A stretch of 64,000 bases of DNA, from assembly GCA_037954325.1 (NCBI GenBank), contig JBBMNZ010000040.1, positions 1,127,001-1,191,000 on the forward strand, in the 5' to 3' direction. Below the pieces are notes generated by a model. The model had not been told where the DNA came from and ran no database searches. It saw only the letters and a program-made list of their open reading frames with translations. The DNA is from Fistularia commersonii (lineage: Eukaryota > Chordata > Actinopteri > Syngnathiformes > Fistulariidae). The translations under genes were made by a program, and so were the position numbers. This document shows, piece by piece, positions 26,360 to 41,463 of this stretch; position 1 is the stretch's first letter; every line of letters starts with the position of its first letter.

Positions 26360-29300
26360 AAAACGCTTCAACTCGGTGAGATAAGCACTTTTTGCACGAA
26401 TGGCTATATCTTTTGATCTTGTAGCTGGATTACACTGAATTTGACATATTTTGTGCAAAATCATGTTCTAAACAACATAATTCAACGACAAAAACCAGCT
26501 TGATGAAATCCGTTAGGTATTTCCACTCCTAATCAAAAACGCTTCAACTAGGTGAGAGAAGCACTTTTTGAACAAATGGCTATATCTTTTGAACTTGTAC
26601 CTGGATGACACAGAATTTGACATATATTTATGCAAAATCATGTCCTAAACAACATATATCAACAGCAGAAACCAGGTTAGTGAAATTCATTAGTTTTTTC
26701 CACTCTTATTCAAAAATGCTTTAACCCGATAAGATAAGAACTTTTTGAACAAATGGCTATATCTTTTAAACCGGTGTTGTGATTACACTAAATTTGACAT
26801 ATATTTTGCAGAATCATGTCCTATACAACATATATCAACAGCAAAAACCAGAATGACGAAATTCATTAGTTATTTCCACTCTAACTCTAAAAAGATTTAA
26901 CCTAGGTAAGATAAGCACTTTTTGACCTTATGGCTATATCTTTTGAACTTGTATCTGGATTACACTGAATTTGACATATATTGTGCAGAATCATGTCCTG
27001 AACAACATATATCAACAGAGGAAACCAGCATGACTAAATTCATTAGTCATTTCCACCGCAACTCAAAAAAGATTAAACCTCGGTAAGATAAGCACTTTTT
27101 AACCTTATGGCTATATCTTTTGAACTTGTAGCTGGATTACACTGAATTTGAAATTATTGTTCAGAATCATGTCCTAAAAAATATATTTCAACAGTAGAAA
27201 CCAGCATGAAGATATTCATTACTTATTTCCACTCAAACTCAAAAACGATTTGACTCGATAAAATAAGCACTTTTTGAACGAATGGCTATATCTTTTGAAC
27301 TTGTAGCTGGATTACACTGAATTTGACATATATTTGTGCAAAAGCATGTCGTAAACAACATATATCAACAGCAGAAACCAGGTTAGTGAAATTCATTCGT
27401 TTTTTCCACTCTTATTCAAAAATGCTTTAATCGATAAGATAAGCACTTTTTGAACAAATGGCTATATCTTTTAAACCGGTTATGTGATTACACTAAATTT
27501 GACATATATTTTGCAGAATCATGTCCTATACAACATATATCAACAGCAGAAACCAGAATGACAAAATTCATTAGTTATTTCCACTCTAACTCTAAAAAGA
27601 TTTAACCTAGGGAAGATAAGTACTTTTTGACCTTATGGCTCTATCTTTTGAACTTGTATCTGGATTACACTGAATTTGATATATATTGTGCAGAATCATG
27701 TCCTAAACAACATATATCAACAGCAGAAACCAGCTGGATGAAATTCATGAGTTATTTCCACTCCAACTCAAAAACGATTTAATTCGATAAGATAAGCAGT
27801 TTTTTATCTTATGGCTATATCTTTTGAACTTGTAGCTGGATTACACTGAATTTGACATATATTGTGCAGAATCATGTCCTGAACAACATATATCAACAGC
27901 AAAAACCAACTTGGTGAAATTCATTAGTTATTTCCATTCTTAATCAAAAACGCTTCAACACGATAAGATAAGCACTTTTTGAACGAATGGCTATATCTTC
28001 TGAACCTATGATTTGATTACACTAAATTTGAAAAATATTGTGCAGAATCATGTCCTAAACAACATATTTCAAGAGTAGAAACCAACTTGATGAAATCCAT
28101 TAGTTATTTCCACTCCTAATCAAAAACGCTTCAACATCGGTGAGATAAGCACTGTTTGCACGAATGGCTATATCTTTTGATCTTGTCGCTGGATTACACT
28201 GAATTTGACATATATTGTGCAAAATCATGTTCTAAACAACATAATTCAACGGCAAAATCCAGCTTGATGAAATCCATCAGTTATTTCCACTCTTATTCAA
28301 AAATGCTTTTACCCGATAAGATAAGCACTTTTTGAACGAATGGCGATATCTTTTAAACCTGTCATGTGATTACACTAAATTTGACATATATTTTGCAGAA
28401 TCATGTCCTAAACAACATATATCAACAGCAGAAACCAGTATGATGCAATTCATTAGTTATTTCCACTCTATCTCTAAAAAGATTTAAACTGGGTAAGGTA
28501 AGCACTTTTTGACTTCATGAGTATATCTTTTGAACTTGTATCTGGATTACACTGAATTTGACATATATTGTGCAGAATCATGTCCTAAACAACATATATC
28601 AACAGCAGAAACCAGCATGATGAAATTCATGAGTTATTTCCACTCCAACTCAAAAACGATTTAATTCGATAAGATAAGCAGTTTTTGATATTATGGCTAT
28701 ATCTTTTGAACTTGTCGCTGGATTACACTGAATTTGACATATATTGTGCAGAATCATGTCCTAAACAACATATATCAACAGCAAAAACCAACTTGGTGAA
28801 ATTCATTAGTTATTTTCACTCTTAATCGAAAACGCTTCAACCCGATAAGATAAGCACTTTTTGAACGAATGGCTATATCTTTTGAACTTGTCATGTGATT
28901 GAACTAAATTTGACATATATTGTGCTTAATCATGTCCTAAACAACATATATCAACAGCAGAAACCAGCTGGATGAAATTCATGAGTTATTTCCACTCCAA
29001 CTCAACAACGATTTAACTCGGTAAGATAAGCACTTTTTGACCTTAAGGCTATATCTTATGAACTTGTAGCTGGATTACACTGAATTTGACATATATTGTG
29101 CAGAATCATTTCCTAAACAACAAATTTCAACAGCAAAAAGCAGCTTGATGAAATTCATTAGTCATTTCCACTCCAACTCAGAAACGCTTCAACTCTGTGA
29201 GATAAGCAGTTTTTGAACGAATGGCTATATCTTTTGATCTAGTCGCTGGATTACACTGAATTTGATATATATTGTGCAGAATCATGTCCTATACAACATC

Positions 29301-30500
29301 TATCAACAGCAGAAACAGGCTTGATGAAATTCATTAGTTATTTCCTCTCTTAATCAAAAACGCTTAACCTCGGTGAGATAAGCACTTTTTGAACGAATGG
29401 CTATATAATTTGAACCTGTGATGGGATTACACTGAATTTGACATATATTGTGCAGAATCATGTCCTAAACAACATATATCAACAGCAAAAACCAACTTGG
29501 TGAAATTCATTAGTTATTTCCACTCTTAATCGAAAACGCTTCAACCCGATAAGATAAGCACTTTTTGAACGAATGGCTATATCTTTTGAACCTATGATGT
29601 GATTACACTAAATTTGTAAAATATTGTGCAGAATCATGTCCTAAACAACATATTTCAAGAGTAGAAACCAACTTGATGAAATCCATAAGTTATTTCCACT
29701 CCTAATCAAAAACGCTTCAACTTGGTGAGATAAGCACTTTTTGCACGAATGGCTATATCTTTTGATCTTGTCGCTGGATTACACTGAATTTGACATATTT
29801 TGTGCAAAATCATGTTCTAAACAACATAATTCAACGGAAAAAAAACAGCTTGATGAAATCCATTAGTTATTTCTACTCCTAATCAAAAACGCTTCAACCC
29901 GATCAGATAAGCACTTTTTGAACGAATGGCTATAATTTTTGAACCTGTGATGTGATTACACTAAATTTGACAAATATTGTGCTTAATCATGTCCTAAACA
30001 ACATATATCAACAGCAGAAACCAGCTGGATGAAATTCATGAGTTATTTCCACTCCAAATCAACAACGATTTAACTCGGTAAGATAAGTACTTTTTGACCT
30101 TAAGGCTATATCTTATGAACTTGTAGCTGGATTACACTGAATTTGACATATATAGTGCAGAATCATGTCCTAAACAACAAATTTCAACAGCAAAAAGCAG
30201 CTTGATGAAATTCATTAGTCATTTCCAGTCCAACTCAAAAACGCTTCAACTCTGTGAGATAAGCAGTTTTTGAACGAATGGCTATATCTTTTGATCTAGT
30301 CGCTGGATTACACTGAATTTGATATATATTGTGCAGAATCATGTCCTATACAACATCTATCAACAGCAGAAACAGGCTTGATGGAATTCATTAGTTATAT
30401 CCTCTCTTAATGAAAAACGCTTAACCTCGGTGAGATAAGCACTTTTTGAACGAATGGCTATATCATTTGAACCTGTGATGGGATTACACTGAATTTGACA
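26360..30500 (+). repeat. Subfamily A segment of super-unit copy 1
   Basis: Colinear with 46,243-50,200. Shared rare variants are ACATATATTTATGCAAAATC (26,621 and 46,504), GATTTGACTCGATAAAATAAG, CGGAAAAAAAACAGC (29,836, one A fewer at 49,542) and GGCTATAATTTTTGAACC. The offset steps from 19,883 to about 19,011 and later to 19,706, so monomers have been lost and gained within the segment since the copies separated. Confidence 0.8.
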
Positions 30501-30859
30501 TATATTGTGCAGAATCATGTCCTAAACAACATATTCAAGAGTAGAAACCAACTTGATGAAATTCATTAGTTATTTCCACTCCTAATCAAAAACGCTTCAA
30601 CTCGGTGAGATAAGCACTGTTTGCACGAATGGCTATATCTTTTGATCCTGTAGCTGGATTACACTGAATTTGACATATTTTGTGCAGAATCATATCCTAA
30701 ACAACATATGTGAACAGCAGAAACCAGCATGATGAAATTCATTAGTTATTTCCACTCCAACTCAAAAAAGATTTAACCTCGGGAAGATAAGCACTTTTTA
30801 ACCTTATGGCTATATCTTTTGAAGTTGTAGCTGGATTACACTAAATTTGACATATATTT

Positions 30860-32470
30860 TGCAGAATCATGTCCTATACAACATCTATCAACAGCAGAAA
30901 CAGGCTTGGTGAAATTCAATAGTTATTTCCTCTCTTAATCAAAAACGCTTCAACCCGGTGCGATAAGCACTTTTTGAACGAATGGCTATATCCTTTGAAC
31001 AACTGATGGGATTACAATGAATTTCACATACATTGTGCAGAGTCATTTCCGAAACAACATATTTCAATAGCAGAAACCAGCATGATGAAATACATGAGTT
31101 ATTTCCACTCCAACTCAAAAACGATTTAACTCGATAAGATAAGCAGTTTTTGACCTTTTGGCTATATCTTTTGAACTTGTAGCTGGATTACACTGAATTT
31201 GACATTAATTGTGCAGAATCATGTTCTATAAAACATATTTCAACGGTTGTAACCAGCTTGATGAAATCCATTCGTTATTTCCACTCCTAATCAAAAACGC
31301 TTCAACTCGGTGAGGGAAGCACTTTTTGAACGAATGGCTATATCTTTTGAACCTGTGATGTGATTACATTGAATTTGACATATATTGTGCAGAATCATGT
31401 TCTAAACAACATATATCACCATCCGAAACCAGCTTGATGAAATTCATGAGTTATTTCCACTCCAACTAAAAAACGATTTAACTCGGTAAGATTAGCACTT
31501 TTTGACCCTATGGCTATATCTTTTGAACTTGTAGCTGGAATACACTGAATTTGACATTAATTGTGCCGAATCATGTCCTAAACAACACATTTCAACAGCA
31601 GAAACCAGCTTGATGAAATTCATGAGTCATTTCCACTCAAAATCAAAAACGCTTCAACTCAGTGAGATAAGAACTTTTTGACCTTTTGGCTTCATCTTTT
31701 GAACTTATAGCTGGATTACACTGAATTTGACATATATTGCGCAGAATCATGTCCTAAAAACATCTATCAACAGCAGAAATAGGCTTGGTGAATTTCAATA
31801 GTTATTTCCTCTCTTAATCAAAAACGCTTCAACTCGGTGAGATAAGCACTTTTTGAATGCATGGCTATATCTTTTGAACATGTGATGGGATTGCACTGAA
31901 TTTGAAATATATTTTGCAGAATCATGTCCTAAACAACATATTTAAACAGCAGAAACCAGCTTGATGAAATTCATTAGTCATTTCCACTCAAAATCAAAAA
32001 CGCATCAACTCAGTGAGATAAGAACTTTTTGACCTTATGGCTATATCTTTTGAACTTATAGTTGGATTACACTGAATTTGACATATATTGTGCAGAATCA
32101 TGTCCTATACAACATATATCAACAGCAAAAACCAGCATGTTGATATTCATTAGTTATTTCCACTCCAACTCAAAAACGCTTCAACTCGGTGATATAAGCA
32201 GTTTTTGCACGAATGGCTATATTTTTTGATCTTGTCGCAGGATTACACTGAATTTGACATATATTGTACAGAATCATGTCCTATCCAACATCTATCAACA
32301 GCAGAAACAGGGTTGGTGAAATTCAATAGTTATTTCCTCTCCTAATCAAAAACGCTTCAACTCGGTGCGATAAGCATTCTTTGAACGAATGGCTCTATCT
32401 TTTGAACCACTGTTGGGATTACACTGAATTTGAAATATATTGTGCAGAATCAAGTCCTAAACAACATATT
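30860..32470 (+). repeat. Last A segment before the first B block
   Basis: Matches 51,445-52,880. Both copies have GAATTTCACATACATTGTGC with AGAGTCATTTCCGAAAC, then ATCACCATC, then TTTTTGAATGCATGG. The downstream copy lacks one monomer, roughly 31,556-31,735 here, so the offset drops from 20,585 to 20,410. Similarity ends at about 32,470, near the switch to subfamily B. Confidence 0.82.
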
Positions 32471-34705
32471 TCAACAGCAGAAACCAGCTTGATGAAATTC
32501 ATTAGTTATTTCTACTCCGAATCAGAAACGTCTCAACTCGGTGAGTTAAGCACTTTTTGAACGAATGGCGATATCTTTTGAACCTGTGATGGGATTATAC
32601 TGAATTTGACATATATTGTGCAGAATCATGTCCTAAACAACATATTTCAACAGCAGAAACCAGCTTGATGAAATTCATTAGTTATTTCCACTCCTAATCA
32701 AAAACGCTTCAACTCGGTGAGATAAGTACTTTTTGAACGAATAGCTATATCCTATGAACCTGTAATGGGAACACACTGACTTTGACATATATTGTGCATA
32801 ATCATATCCTAAACAACATATTTCAACAGCAGTAACCAGCTTGATGAAATTCATTAGTTATTTCCACTCCTAATCAAAAACGCTTCAAATCGGTAAGATA
32901 AGTACTTTTTGAACGAATGGCTATATCTTTTGAACATGTGAAGGGATCACACTGACTTTGACATATATTGTGCAGAATCATATCCCAAACAACATATTTC
33001 AACAGCAGAAACCAGCTTGATGAAATTCATTAGTTATTTCCACTCCTAATCAAAAACGCATTAACTTGGTGAGATAAGCACTTTTTGAAAAAATGGCTAT
33101 ATCTTTTGAACTTGTGAAGGGATTACACTGAATTTGACATATATTGTGCAGAATCATGTCCTAAACAACATATTTCAACAGTAGAAATCTACTTGATAAA
33201 ATTCATTAGTTATTGCCACTCCTAATCAAAATTGCTTCAACTCGGTGAGATAAGCACTTTTTGCACGAATGGCTATATATTTTGATCTTGTCGCTGGATT
33301 ACAAAGAATTTGACATGTGTTGTGCAGAATCATGTCCTTAACAACATATTTCAACAGCAGAAACCAGCTTGATTAAATCCATAAGTTATTTCCACTCCTA
33401 ATCAAAAACGCTTCAACCCGATAAGATAAGCAGTTTTTGAACGAATGGCTATATCTTTTGAACCTGTGATGTGATTACACTGAATTTGACATATATTGTG
33501 CAGAATCATATCCTTAAAAAACATATTTCAACAGCAGAAACCAGCTTGATGAAATTCATTGATTATTTCCACTCCGAATCCAAAAACGCTTCAACTCGGT
33601 GAGATAAGTACTTTTTGAACGAATGGCGATATATTTTGAACCTATGAAGGGATTATACTGAATTTGACATATATTGTGCTGAATCATATCCTAAACAACA
33701 TTTTTCAACAGCAGAAACCAGCGTGATGAAATTCAAAAGTTTTTTCCACTCCTAATCAAAAACGCTTCAACTCGGTGAGATAAGTACTTTTTGAACAATT
33801 GGCGATATCTTTTTAACCTATAAAGGGATTACACTGAAGTTGACATATATTGTGCAAAATCTTGTCCTAAACAACATATTTCAACAGCAGAAACCAGCGT
33901 GATGAAATTCATTAGTTATTTCCACTCCTAATCAGAAACGTCTCAACTCGGTGAGTTAAGCACTTTTTGAACGATGGCTATATCTTTTGGACTTTTGATG
34001 GGATATCTCTGAATATGACATATATTGTGCAGAATCTTGACCTAACAACATATTTCAACAGCAGAAACCACCTTGACGAAATTAATTGGTTATTTCCAAT
34101 ACTAATCAAAAACTCCTTTACTTGGTGACATAAGTACTTTTTGGACGAATGGCTATATCCTTTGAACCTGTAATGGGATTTCACTGAATTTGACATATAT
34201 TGTGTAGAATCATGTCCTAAAAAACATATTTCAACAGCAGAAACCAGCTTGATGAAATTCAAAAGTTATTTCCACTCCTAATCAAAAACGCTTCAACTCG
34301 GTGAGATAAGTACTTTTTGAACGAATGGCTATATCTTTTGAACTTGTGAAGGGATTACACTGAATTTGACATATATTGTCCAGAATCATGTCCTAAACAA
34401 CATATTTCAAGAGCAGATACCAGCTTGATGAAATTCAATAGTTATTTCCACTCCTAATCAAAAACGCTTCAACTCGGTGAGATAAGTCCTTTTTGAATAG
34501 ATGGCTATATCTTTTGAACTTGTGAAGGGATTACACTGAATTTGACATATATTGTCCAGAATCATGTCCTAAAAAACAAATTTCAAGAGCAGAAACCAGC
34601 TTGATGAAATTCATTAGTTATTTCCAGTCCGAATCAAAAACGCTTCAACTCGGTGAGATAAGTACTTTTTGAACGAATGGCGATATCTTTTTAACCTATA
34701 AAAAG

Positions 34706-36506
34706 GGATTACACTGAATTTGACATATATTGTGCAGAATCATGTCCTAAACAACATATTTCAACAGCAAAAACCAGCGTGATGAAATTCAAAAGTTATT
34801 TCCACTCCTAATCAAAAACGCTTCAACTCGGTGATATAAGTACTTTTTGAACGAATGGCTATATCTTTTGAACTTGTGAAGGGATTACACTTAATTTGAC
34901 ATATATTGTGCAGAATTATGTCATAAACAACATATTTCAACAGCAGAAACCAGCTTGATGATATCCATTAGTTATTTCCACTCCTAATCAAAAACACTTC
35001 AACTCGGTGAGATAAGTCCTTTTTGAAAGAATGGCTATATCCTTTGAACCTTTAATGGGATCACACTGAATTTGACATATATTGTGCAGAATCATATCCC
35101 AAAAAACATATTTCAACAGCAGAAACCAGCTTGATGAAATTCATTAGTTATTTCCACTCCTAAACAAAAACGCTTCAACTCGGTGAGATAAGCATTATTT
35201 GCAAGAATGGCTATATGTTTCATCTTGTTGCTGGATTACACTGAATTTGAAATTTTTTCTGCAGAATCATGTCCTAAACAACATATTTCAACAGCAGAAA
35301 CCAGCTTGATGAAATTCATTAGTTATTTCTACTCCGAATCAAAAACGCTCAACTCGGTGAGATAAGCACTTTTTGATCGAATGGCAATATCTTTTGAACT
35401 TGTCGCTGGATTATACTGAATTTGACATATTTTGTGCAAAATCATGTCCTAAACAACATATTTCAACAGCAGGAACCAGCTTGATGAAATTCATTAGTTA
35501 TATCCACTCCTAATCAAAAACGCTTCAAATCGGTCTCATAAGCATGTTTTGAACGAATGGCTATATCCTTTGAACTTGTAATGGGCTCACAAGAATTTGA
35601 CATATATTGTGCAGAATCATGTCCTAAACAACATATTTCAACAGCAGAAACCAGCTTGATGAAATTCAATAGTTATTTCCGCTCTTAATCAAAACCTCTT
35701 CAACTTGGTGAGATAAGCAATTTTTGAACGAATGGCTATATCTTTTGAACATGTGATGGGATTTCACTGAATTTGACATATATTGTGCAGAATCTTGTCC
35801 TAAACAACATATTTCAACAGCGGGAACCAGCTTGATGAAATTCATTAGTTATATCCACTCCTAATCAGAAACACTTTAACTCGGTCTCATGAGCACATTT
35901 TGAAAGAATGTCTATATCCTTTGAACCTGTATTGGGCTCACAAGAATTTGATATATATTGTGCAGAATCATGTCCTAAACCACATATTTCAACAGCAGAA
36001 ACCAGCTTGATGAAATTCATTAGTTATTTCCAGTCCGAATCAAAAACGCTTCAACTTGGTGAGATAAGCACTTTTTGATCGAATAGCTATATCTTTTGAA
36101 CTTGTAGCTGGATTACACTGAATTTGACATGTGTTTTGCAGAATCATGTCCTAAACAACATATTTAAACAGCAGTAACCAGCTTGATGAAATCCATCAGA
36201 TATTTCCACTCCTAATCAAAAACGCTTCAACCCGATAAGATAAGCAGATTTTGAACGAATGGCTATATCTTTTGATCCTGTGATGTGATTACACTAAATT
36301 TGACATATATTGTGCAGAATCATATCCTAAAAAACATATTTCAACAGCAGAAACCAGCTTGATGAAATTCATTGGTTATTTCCACTCCGAATCAAAAACG
36401 CTTCAACTTGGTGAGATAAGTCCTTTTTGAACGGATGGCTATATCCTTTGAACCTGTAATGGGCTCACAAGAATTTGACATATATTGTGCAGAATCATGT
36501 CCTAAA
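34706..36506 (+). repeat. 1.8-kb near-identical duplication, copy 1
   Basis: Line-by-line comparison with 36,986-38,786 (offset exactly 2,280 bp, 13 monomers) showed three substitutions: at about 34,770, 34,779 and 35,431. All rare features match, including the shortened CTATATGTTTCATCTTG. At 36,506 this copy loses AAC from AAACAACATATTTC and diverges, and before 34,706 the two differ in TAAAAAGGGATT against TGAAGGGATT. It is one of the two most similar long pairs in the window. Confidence 0.93.
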
Positions 36507-36985
36507 CATATTTCAACAGTAGAAATCTACTTGATGAAATTCATTAGTTATTGCCACTCTTAATCAAAATACTTCAACTCGGTGAGATAAGCACTTTTTG
36601 CACGAATGGCTATATCTTTTGATCTTGTCGCTGGATTACACTGAATTTGACATGTGTTCTGCAGAATCATGTCCTAAACAACATATTTCAACAGCAGAAA
36701 CCAGCTTGATTAAATGCTTTAGTTATTTCCACTTTCAATCAAAAACGCTTCAACCCGATAAGATAAGCAGTTTTTGAACGAATGGCTATGTCTTTTGAAC
36801 CTGTAATGTGATTACACTAAATTTGACATATATTGTGCAGAATCATATCCTAAAAAACATATTTCAAGAGCAGAAACCAGCTTGATGAAATTCATTGATT
36901 ATTTCCACTCCGAATCCAAAAACGCATCAACTCGGTGAGATAAGTACTTTTTGAACGAATGGCGATATCTTTTGAACCTATGAAG

Positions 36986-38786
36986 GGATTACACTGAATT
37001 TGACATATATTGTGCAGAATCATGTCCTAAACAACATATTTCAACAGCAGAAACCAGCTTGATGAAATTCAAAAGTTATTTCCACTCCTAATCAAAAACG
37101 CTTCAACTCGGTGATATAAGTACTTTTTGAACGAATGGCTATATCTTTTGAACTTGTGAAGGGATTACACTTAATTTGACATATATTGTGCAGAATTATG
37201 TCATAAACAACATATTTCAACAGCAGAAACCAGCTTGATGATATCCATTAGTTATTTCCACTCCTAATCAAAAACACTTCAACTCGGTGAGATAAGTCCT
37301 TTTTGAAAGAATGGCTATATCCTTTGAACCTTTAATGGGATCACACTGAATTTGACATATATTGTGCAGAATCATATCCCAAAAAACATATTTCAACAGC
37401 AGAAACCAGCTTGATGAAATTCATTAGTTATTTCCACTCCTAAACAAAAACGCTTCAACTCGGTGAGATAAGCATTATTTGCAAGAATGGCTATATGTTT
37501 CATCTTGTTGCTGGATTACACTGAATTTGAAATTTTTTCTGCAGAATCATGTCCTAAACAACATATTTCAACAGCAGAAACCAGCTTGATGAAATTCATT
37601 AGTTATTTCTACTCCGAATCAAAAACGCTCAACTCGGTGAGATAAGCACTTTTTGATCGAATGGCAATATCTTTTGAACTTGTCGCTGGATTATACTGAA
37701 TTTGACATATCTTGTGCAAAATCATGTCCTAAACAACATATTTCAACAGCAGGAACCAGCTTGATGAAATTCATTAGTTATATCCACTCCTAATCAAAAA
37801 CGCTTCAAATCGGTCTCATAAGCATGTTTTGAACGAATGGCTATATCCTTTGAACTTGTAATGGGCTCACAAGAATTTGACATATATTGTGCAGAATCAT
37901 GTCCTAAACAACATATTTCAACAGCAGAAACCAGCTTGATGAAATTCAATAGTTATTTCCGCTCTTAATCAAAACCTCTTCAACTTGGTGAGATAAGCAA
38001 TTTTTGAACGAATGGCTATATCTTTTGAACATGTGATGGGATTTCACTGAATTTGACATATATTGTGCAGAATCTTGTCCTAAACAACATATTTCAACAG
38101 CGGGAACCAGCTTGATGAAATTCATTAGTTATATCCACTCCTAATCAGAAACACTTTAACTCGGTCTCATGAGCACATTTTGAAAGAATGTCTATATCCT
38201 TTGAACCTGTATTGGGCTCACAAGAATTTGATATATATTGTGCAGAATCATGTCCTAAACCACATATTTCAACAGCAGAAACCAGCTTGATGAAATTCAT
38301 TAGTTATTTCCAGTCCGAATCAAAAACGCTTCAACTTGGTGAGATAAGCACTTTTTGATCGAATAGCTATATCTTTTGAACTTGTAGCTGGATTACACTG
38401 AATTTGACATGTGTTTTGCAGAATCATGTCCTAAACAACATATTTAAACAGCAGTAACCAGCTTGATGAAATCCATCAGATATTTCCACTCCTAATCAAA
38501 AACGCTTCAACCCGATAAGATAAGCAGATTTTGAACGAATGGCTATATCTTTTGATCCTGTGATGTGATTACACTAAATTTGACATATATTGTGCAGAAT
38601 CATATCCTAAAAAACATATTTCAACAGCAGAAACCAGCTTGATGAAATTCATTGGTTATTTCCACTCCGAATCAAAAACGCTTCAACTTGGTGAGATAAG
38701 TCCTTTTTGAACGGATGGCTATATCCTTTGAACCTGTAATGGGCTCACAAGAATTTGACATATATTGTGCAGAATCATGTCCTAAA
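36986..38786 (+). repeat. 1.8-kb near-identical duplication, copy 2
   Basis: Copy of 34,706-36,506. The two are separated by about 480 bp (roughly three monomers, 36,507-36,985) of different B-type units with AGTAGAAATCTAC and CATTGATTATTTCC. The repeat period is therefore 13 monomers, of which about 10 are preserved nearly unchanged. Confidence 0.93.
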
Positions 38787-40564
38787 CAACATATTTCAAC
38801 AGCAGAAACCAGCGTGATTAAATTCAAAAGTTATTTCCACTCCTAATCAAAAATGCTTCAACTCGGTGAGATAAGTACTTTTTGAACGAATGGCTATATC
38901 TTTTGAACATGTGAAGGGATTACACTGAATTTGACATATCCAGTCCAGAATCATGTCCTAAACAACAAATTTCAAGAGCACAAACCAGCTTGATGAAATT
39001 CATTAGTTATTTCCACTCCGAATCAAAAACGCTTCAACTCTGTGAGATAAGCACTTATTGATCGAATGGCTATATCTTTTGAACTTGTCGCTGGATTATA
39101 CTGAATTTGATATATTTTGTGCAGAATCTTGTCCTAAAAAACATATTTCAACAGCGGGAACCAGCTTGATGAAATTCATTAGTTATATCCACTCCTAATC
39201 AGAAACACTTTAACTCGGTCTCATGAGCACATTTTGAAAGAATGACTATATCCTTTGAACCTGTAATGGGCTCACAAGAATTTGACATATATTGTGCAGA
39301 ATCATGTCCTAAACAACATATTTCAACAGCAGCAACCAGCTTGATGAAATTCATTAGTTATTTCCACTCCGAATCAAAAACGCTTCAACTCGGTGAGATA
39401 AGCACCTTTTGATCGAATAGCTATATCTTTTGAACTTGTAGCTGGATTACACTGAATTTGACATGTGTTTTGCAGAATCATGTCCTAAACAACATATTTA
39501 AACAGCAGAAACCAGCTTGATGAAATTCATTAGTTATTTCCACTCCTAATCAAAAACGCCTCAACTCGGGGAGATAAGTTCTTTTGGAACGACTGGCGAT
39601 ATCTTTTGAACCTATGAAGGGATTACACTGAATTTGACATATATTGTGCAGAAACATGTTCTAAACAAAATATTTCAACAGCAGAAACCAGATTGATGAA
39701 ATTCAAAAGTTATTTCCACTCCTAATCAAAAACGCTTAAACTCGGTGAGATAAGCACTTTTTGAACAAATGGCTATATCTTTTGAACTTGTGAAGGGATT
39801 ACACTGAATTTGAAATATATTGTCCAGAATCATGTCCTGAAAAACAAATTTCAAGAGCAGAAACCAGCGTGATGAAATTCAAAAGTTATTTCCAATACTA
39901 ATCAAAAACTCTTCAACTTGGTGAGATAAGCAATATTTGAACGAATGGCTATATTTTTTGAACCTGTGATGGGATTACACTGAATTTGAAATATATTGTC
40001 CAGAATCATGTCCTAAACAACAAATTTCAAGAGCAGAAACCAGCTTGATGAAATTCATTAGTTATTTCCACTCCTAATCAGAAACGTCTCAACTCGGCGA
40101 GATAAGCACTTTTTTCACGAATGGCTATATCTTTCGATCTTATCGCTGGATTAAACTTAATTTGGCATGTGTTTTGCAGGATCATGTCCTAAAAAAACAT
40201 ATTTCAACAGCAGAAACCAGCTTGACGAAATCCATCAGTTATTTCCACTCCTAATCAAAAACGCTTCAACCCGATAAGATAGGCAGTTTTTGAACGAATG
40301 GCTATATCTTTTGAACCTTTGATGTGATTACACTAAATTGGACATATATTGTGCAGAATCATATCCTAAACAACATATTTCAACAGCAGAAACCAGATTG
40401 ATGAAATTCATTGGTTATTTCCACTCCGAATCAAAAACGCTTCAACTCGGTGAGATAAGTCCTTTTTGAACGGATGGCTATATCCTTTGAACCTGTAATG
40501 GGCTCACAAGAATTTGACATATATTGTGCAGATTCATGTCCTAAACAACATATTTCAACAGCAG

Positions 40565-41463
40565 AAACCAGCGTGATGAAATTCAAAAGTTATTTCCACT
40601 CCTAATCAAAAATGCTTCAACTCGGTGAGATAAGTACTTTTTGAACGAATGGCTATATCTTTTGAACTTGTGAAGGGATTACACTTAATTTGACATATAT
40701 TGTGCAGAATTATGTCATAAACAACATATTTCAACAGCAGAAACCAGCTTGATGATATCCATTAGTTATTTCCACTCCTAATCAAAAACGCTTCAACTCG
40801 GTGAGATAAGTCCTTTTTGAAACAATGGCTATATCCTTTGAACCTTTAATGGGATCACACTGAATTTGACATATATTGTGCAGAATCATATCCCAAAAAA
40901 CATATTTCGACAGCAGAAACCAGCTTGATGAAATTCATTAGTTATTTCCACTCCTAAACAAAAACGCTTCAACTCGGTGAGATAAGCATTATTTGCAAGA
41001 ATGGCTATATCTTTTGATCTTTTTGCTGGATAACACTGAATTTGAAATATTTTCTGCAGAATCATGTCCTAAACAACATATTTCAACAGCAGAAACCAGC
41101 TTGATGAAATTCATTAGTTATTTCTACTCCGAATCAAAAACGCTCAACTCGGTGAGATAAGCACTTTTTGATCGAATGGCAATATCTTTTGAACTTGTCG
41201 CTGGATTATACTGAATTTGACATATTTTGTGCAAAATCTTGTCCTAAACAACATATTTCAACAGTAGGAACCAGCTTGATGAAATTCATTAGTTATATCC
41301 ACTCCTAAGCAAAAACGCTTCAAATCGGTCTCATAAGCATGTTTTGAACGAATGGCTATATCCTTTGAATCTGTAATGGGCTCACAAGAATTTGACATAT
41401 ATTGTGCAGAATCATGTCCTAAACAACATATTTCAACAGCAGAAACCAGCTTGATGAAATTCA
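40565..41463 (+). repeat. B segment matching 62,565-63,463 at an offset of 22,000 bp
   Basis: Five monomers share TTAATTTGACATATATTG, AGAATTATGTCATAAAC, GCATTATTTGCAAGAATGG, GATCTTTTTGCTGGATAAC and CAGTAGGAACCAGC. Several anchors (40,685/62,685; 40,881/62,881) are exactly 22,000 bp apart, which equals 125 x 176. It is also a more diverged relative of 34,870-35,600. At about 41,463 the two continue differently. Confidence 0.87.

Noticed and set aside
33978..34262. 94-codon open frame on the minus strand, repeated at 56,850-57,134
   Set aside because: It is satellite read in reverse, spanning more than one monomer. The two are alike only because 32,580-34,800 and 55,806-57,680 are copies of each other. 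No codon-level conservation or gene signals.
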